Source of the DNA: Histoplasma ohiense
Taxonomy: Eukaryota; Ascomycota; Eurotiomycetes; Onygenales; Ajellomycetaceae
Direction: 5' to 3'
NCBI GenBank assembly: GCA_017607445.1
Contig: JAEVHH010000003.1
Coordinates: forward strand, 4,402,001 to 4,466,000
DNA: 64,000 nucleotides
Shown: one piece after another, positions 59,636 to 64,000 of the stretch
How the letters are laid out: every line of letters starts with the position of its first letter
Position numbering within the stretch: the stretch's first letter is position 1
The notes under the pieces: model-generated
Seen by the model: the letters and a program-made list of their open reading frames with translations, nothing else
Databases searched by the model: none
Told to the model about the DNA's origin: nothing
Position numbers and translations under genes: made by a program

Positions 59636-60880
59636 TGTTTCCTGCGAGGAGATGGATAATTAAGCGTATATTTCAAGCTTTGCATGAGAGGAGGAGAAAA
59701 AAAAGAAGAAAGTTGAAATGAGGAGAGGACTGCTTTCAGGAGGTCTCATCGCGCTCTTGATAAACAAGATGTTATCCGGCATCGTTCTCCCCAAGTCTGG
59801 CTGGCGTCAAACAAAGAAATAACTAAATAAATAACTAAGTTAAGGTTTGATTCAACTAAGTTGTACGGAGGTGTGGAAGCTAAGTCTCTCGGACGCGCCA
59901 GAAATTTGTAAATACGGTACAAATCACCCCTCAAACGGCTTCCGGAACCTAGAACCCTATCGGAATCGGAATCGGAAAACGAATAGAAAGCATCAAGGCA
60001 GGTGTCTCAGACGGCTTGCTTGACATCGCACTTCGCTCAAACTAAACTATACACGGCCCGCTCCAAAACCGGGCTTTATTTACTGATGCAATTACGGACC
60101 GGACTCTGAGACGGCGAGGTAGACACACCAATGGTGTCCCGTGGATGGGAGCCTGACATGGCCAATCGCATTCATGCTCAAGACGGTCAACTCAAGAATC
60201 AAGTCCTTTTCACCTGGGGGAATGAATTTAAGTGGTTGACGTGTGGTGCAATGTTCCTGTTGATAGTGCTGAATGGAACTGTTTCTGGAATTTCCATTAG
60301 GGCAGGAAGTAATAAACGCCATGAATATTCGCAGCGGCATCGCAAAGGAGTGAGTGCAACTCTTTCAATTTGAGGTAACTTTTCTACAGCAGTCTCATAC
60401 AGGAGATACATGAAAACATCAAATACTAGATCTGGAACATACGGGTACTAAAATAAAACTTTTTCCAAAAACAGGATTATTATCTTCATTTCTATAATCG
60501 TCACCAGTAATTTTCAATGAATTTTGAATAGTTAAACATTTATTGTATTTAACTTCCTTGATATTAGTATATTCCCATACTAGTAGTATCTATGGATCTA
60601 TAGATGAGTTACCCCTGGAGGCTCAATTAGAAATTTTCGGCAGGAAAAACTTCCAGTGCAAGCTCGGGCCGACTCAATTCAAACCACTGACCGTCTGTCA
60701 AAGCGTGGTCAACCTTCAATGACAGAATAGTAATAGTTGATTCACACAAGATCACTGTCGGATGACGAAAGCTGTACGCCTTGGTACACCCCAATTTCGA
60801 TGTAAGACAAAATGTTCCGCCATAGTTAATCCGAAGCCCTCTCTGATAGAACATGCGCTGCGAGCTTGCGACCAGACAGC
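59636..60880. other. Intergenic, no gene recognised
   Basis: Contains the promoter of the secreted-protein gene (GGAGGAGAAAAAAAAG tract near 59,690) and AT-rich DNA near 60,430-60,600. ORFs of 80-87 codons (60,131-60,373 plus, 60,627-60,890 minus) have no recognisable motif. Confidence 0.5.
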
Positions 60881-60884
60881 CGCT

Positions 60885-61201
60885 GACCAAGTTTCCCCTC
60901 GACGGCTACGATATACCCAAAATCTCCAATGAAGCTCTGATTGAACTCTTCAAAACTTGCGCCATTGCTGCATGATTACCAGGGAACACACATTGCGCGT
61001 CTCTCCCGCACATTGGTTCTCAAAGGAGGGGAGCTTGTACGGCCATGTGAAGCAGAGATCACGAAGTTAGTTGAAGCAAAAACATCAATACCTGTCCCTA
61101 AAATTTATCAAATTCTCAATACCAAGACACAAGACACATTATTCGGATGCCAATGTTACTTCATTATGGATTTCGTTGAAGGCGACACTATAGGAGTATA
61201 G
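60885..61201 (+). pseudogene. Aminoglycoside-phosphotransferase-like (APH) kinase remnant
   Basis: A readable N-lobe: LPLLHDYQGTH-like start, RLSRTLVLKGG, EAEITKLVEAKTSIPVPKIY and YFIMDFVEGDT, the pattern of fungal APH/choline-kinase-like N-lobes (VPKVY...IMEFIEG). The first part (FPLDGYDIPKISNEALIELF from ~60,890) lies in a different frame, implying a small indel near 60,955-60,970. The frame then stops at 61,201 with no catalytic HxD lobe after it. Poly(T) at 61,323-61,342 follows. A truncated, frameshifted pseudogene; the substrate class is unknown. Confidence 0.6.
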
Positions 61202-63246
61202 GAGGAGTCACAGGAATAGGAATAGGGTCTTGGTTTGCTCCCTTCTTCGTTTCCCCAAGCAGGTTATTTGCACGAGATCGTGATCTGTCGGTCCTAGGGG
61301 ATGTGGTGAGAGCAGGGAAGAATTTTTTTTTTTTTTTTTTTCGTTTCTGGATCGCGCGAAGCGCTCAATCCGGATAAAGTTTAAAACATGTAGGAGGCTG
61401 TTGCGTTTGTCAATGACTATTTGTTTTTCAGCTGGGGAGCCGTAAGAAATGTGATTGCTTTTAAATTCACGGTGAGCACGTCATTGTAGGTTAAATGAAT
61501 CTCTTCTTGCACTCTTGAGGAGGTTACATCCTCCGTTTGTCGCATTTCCTCATCCAGCAGAATTGCTTGTTTGAATTTGTCGCACAAGGGCTTTCCGTCC
61601 TAGTTTGTCTCAATCCCCAGGAGCATATAAATCGGTTGACTTTGAACAGGCGGAATTGGTAGAAATTGCGCGAGAGCCATTGCTGGCAGGCGCCGAAAAC
61701 AAGTCGGGAGAAGCCCGTTCAAGCAATCGGGCTGTTTTACAGAGGGTATTGATGGTGGTGCTGAGCCGGAAAGGTCTATCATACTCACTTCGTATATGAC
61801 CATTATGGTCTTCCGCGACCAACGGTCTGCGGATTCCGGGCCCCATTCTTCGCATAGGTCGGTTAAGGGAAATTCCAAGGGAAGTAAGGTAAGTATCTCC
61901 CCCATAGCGTCGGCGGCTGCTCTGGTTGGTGCCGTGATGCTGAATTCGTTCTTGTGGCAGATCAAATCCATGCCAGCCACAATTGCCTTTATTATCTAGC
62001 CTTTACCAATGCCGAAAGATTGACGTCGTTGTGTAGAGTCAGCTATATGGATGTCTGGCATAGCCAAGGGCTTTAGGTAGAACGTTGTCCACAACCATAC
62101 GCTGTGTCGCATTATTAAGAGGCACGACTTCGCATACAAGGATAGTAATTGAAGTTTCCGACGGCGTGTCTCCTACACCAGATGGTGATCCTGAAAGTAA
62201 GCAGATAGGTCTGAATTGGTTGGCAGAGGCAGTAGGACGGTATCAGCGATGTCGAGATTGAAGTTATTAAAGTCTGATATAACTAGTGCTGATAAATCTA
62301 TTAGCTTCCAGGCCTTTATCTAAAAGTGAAATGCCTTCGGGCTCATGCTCCACCCTTGAAGGGTTGCTGGAAGAAGAGAATTTTCTAGTCCATGTCTACC
62401 AATGGAAAAGATGGGAAGCGTCAACGCGCGGTTATCCTCCGATTGAATGTACATGTACAGTACAACACATGATGAGATGTAGTGGGCGGGGATTCGAAAC
62501 AGCTTTGCCTGAGCCACACTCAACTCTGACCGTGTCCCTCAACAATCGTTCCAACGTTGCAGCCCGTGGACGCTGTCTCCGGCGTATTGAATGAGTCGAA
62601 CACTAACGTCTGCTGGTCGAGATTGAAGATTTGGCAGGCCGGCTCAGCAATTCTCGACTGACAGCATGTCCTGTAGCTAATACATCATGTGTAAACACGG
62701 ATATCATGGTTCTTCTGAATATATTAAGATGCACGGCCCCATTCAGATGATTGAGTTCATGGTTTACACCTAATGTTTTTATTATTATTCGCTTGTTGCA
62801 CAAAGTTCTGCCCGTTCTTATTTGCACCCTGCCACCACTCAATTGGGAGTTACCAAGCGAACAAGTGTGAGACTAAACATAGACCGGAGAAGAGGTAATA
62901 GATAAGCATATAAGTAATATCATGATTCATTTCCTTGTCTGATAACAAGTGGCGCGAAAAGCTCGTCAGTTGTAAACAAGTTCAGAGTGTAGCCAGTTGG
63001 GGTTCACAAATGATAAGCCAAATCCTTGTCCTTCAACATCACTATCCCCTTTGTCAGAAGGGACAAGAACTATCCCAGCCTCCTTCCCACAGCAGACTGA
63101 AATGACAGCCAGGTTCAAACAAATCCAGCCCAAACAGACAAGAATTGCACAATAACAATAGCCGCAAGTAAAGCCATAAACAACCACAGCTATTGCAAGA
63201 TGGGGACTAATACCACTGGCTGGGAGAGGAAGAGCAATCCCCAATT
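61202..63246. other. Unassigned region
   Basis: Contains a T-tract at about 61,323-61,342 and several 60-126-codon frames (61,600-61,980 minus; 62,286-62,594 plus; 62,603-62,842 minus). None shows a domain I recognise and I could not splice them convincingly. Composition is normal (CpGs present), so it is not the CpG-stripped type. It may be a decayed gene. Confidence 0.4.
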
Positions 63247-63978
63247 CTAATTTACAGCAGCAGTTTCTTGAGCCCATGTCGATTGGATCAACCGCAACTC
63301 AATCGCGGTACCAAGACCGGCTTCTTCATCCAATGTAGCATCGCCACCAAAGCATCGAGGCTGCCATCCCCACGCAGGGGTCCATGGGGTGGGAGAAGAT
63401 AGTTCGCGATGACGATCACGGTCGTGAATACGGTTTAGTGGGGCGCGAATTTGCCCATCCGCTGCTGCTGCCGATGCCGCAGTTTGATCCGGGGCAGAGC
63501 ATTGCCCATCGATACCAAAGTTGCCCCGTTGGCTACGAATGTGTGGAGGCTCCTTGCCGCCGAATATTCCGCAGCAGACAAAGAAGCAATCCATTAAAAG
63601 CCAATCCCACAGGCCAGGAGCTTTGTTATCCTCAATTATAGCAGTTTGCATTGAAATCCTTTGCCTATGGCGCGGCCCTGTAACTATGGGCGGGCGATTG
63701 GGTCGGCTTGGGGTAAGCGTAGCTGATGTACCATCATTCTCCCCTCCTTCAGGACCAGGACCAGGACCATTTAAGCCGCTAGGGCTATTGGAAGCATGTA
63801 TCATTTCAGGAGGACGTGGCAGGGGAGACTCAAGCCTTTGATGAGCAACATAGGATGGAAGAGGAACAGAAGAAGTACTAAGCAGTGTACAGTTCCCGGT
63901 ATTGGTGCAAGATCGTCGTGGCGGCACTATTTGCGGCGCAGTGCGTGCCCGTAGAAGCGAGGAATAGGATAGTGGCAT
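63247..63978 (-). CDS. Unrecognised ORF at the right edge
   Basis: 243 codons starting at ATG 63,978, probably one exon of a gene whose promoter lies beyond the window. It has Pro/Gly/Ser-rich low-complexity stretches (SGLNGPGPGPEGGEND), a short hydrophobic Cys-containing segment LWDWLLMDCFFVCCGIFGG near residues 123-141, and an acidic GDATLDEEAGLG near the end. No signal peptide and no known domain. The CFFVCC segment could be a membrane-associated or acylated stretch; this is a guess. The C-terminus may be intronic. Confidence 0.4.
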   Translation of the reverse strand: MPLSYSSLLRARTAPQIVPPRRSCTNTGNCTLLSTSSVPLPSYVAHQRLESPLPRPPEMIHASNSPSGLNGPGPGPEGGENDGTSATLTPSRPNRPPIVTGPRHRQRISMQTAIIEDNKAPGLWDWLLMDCFFVCCGIFGGKEPPHIRSQRGNFGIDGQCSAPDQTAASAAAADGQIRAPLNRIHDRDRHRELSSPTPWTPAWGWQPRCFGGDATLDEEAGLGTAIELRLIQSTWAQETAAVN

Positions 63979-64000
63979 GATCTGTGGAGAGGAGTAACTA

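Noticed and set aside
58196..64000. tRNA or rRNA genes
   Set aside because: I looked for B-box-like GGTTCGAATC and cloverleaf arms by eye in the gene-bearing flanks and found none convincing; a tRNA scan would be decisive.

Overview
The window looks like a chromosome segment of a filamentous ascomycete. Genes carry short GT..AG introns of 47-148 nt, cdc24 and an F-box/WD40 gene have fungal architecture, and a large AT-rich block of LTR retrotransposons has lost almost all CpG. This pattern of gene islands separated by AT-rich Gypsy blocks fits Onygenales (for example Ajellomycetaceae or Coccidioides relatives). The order is an inference; no species was identified.

Layout. (1) 1-3.3 kb: a D-2-hydroxyacid dehydrogenase (+) and a Dlt1-like membrane protein (-). 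(2) 3.3-6.95 kb: a decayed border with a Gypsy pol fragment, a frameshifted protein-kinase gene and an ankyrin-repeat remnant. (3) 6,952-46,659: one 39.7-kb nest of six LTR retrotransposons. Element A (Copia, minus) is flanked by the duplication ACGCC. It was invaded by B (Gypsy, plus, 7,560-21,538, AAGA) and D (Gypsy, minus, 23,242-43,244, GATTC). B was invaded by C (10,572-16,667, CCCTG). D was invaded by E (23,921-30,150, ATTGT) and F (30,947-38,613, AAGCA). C, D and E are one family; F is a chromodomain Gypsy (chromovirus-like). Every element has both LTRs and a matching target-site duplication. Removing the inner elements leaves A 5,717 bp, B 7,878 bp, and C and D exactly 6,096 bp each. 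(4) 46.7-48.8 kb: a four-exon PLP aminotransferase (-). (5) 50.3-54.2 kb: cdc24 (-), the Cdc42 exchange factor, with one unusually long 919-nt intron. (6) 55.5-58.2 kb: an F-box/WD40 protein (+), sharing a 1.3-kb divergent promoter region with cdc24. (7) 58.2-64 kb: a small secreted protein (-), a broken phosphotransferase-like remnant, unrecognised DNA, and an unrecognised ORF (-) at the right edge.

Decay. Inside the nest CG has become TG or CA almost everywhere, and TGG codons have become TGA or TAG, so no pol reading frame is intact. The decay is almost purely transitions with no net length change, as expected of a RIP-like or methylation-linked process. CpGs survive mostly at the outer edges of LTRs and at both ends of the nest.

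Most notable: F carries, antisense and downstream of its integrase/chromodomain, what looks like an intron-containing gene for a cysteine-cluster (CxxC..CxxC) protein. Also notable are a 516-bp in-frame tandem duplication in the F integrase, and a 120-codon reading frame that closes exactly when element A and one target-site copy are removed. Exon boundaries were read by eye and no database search was possible.
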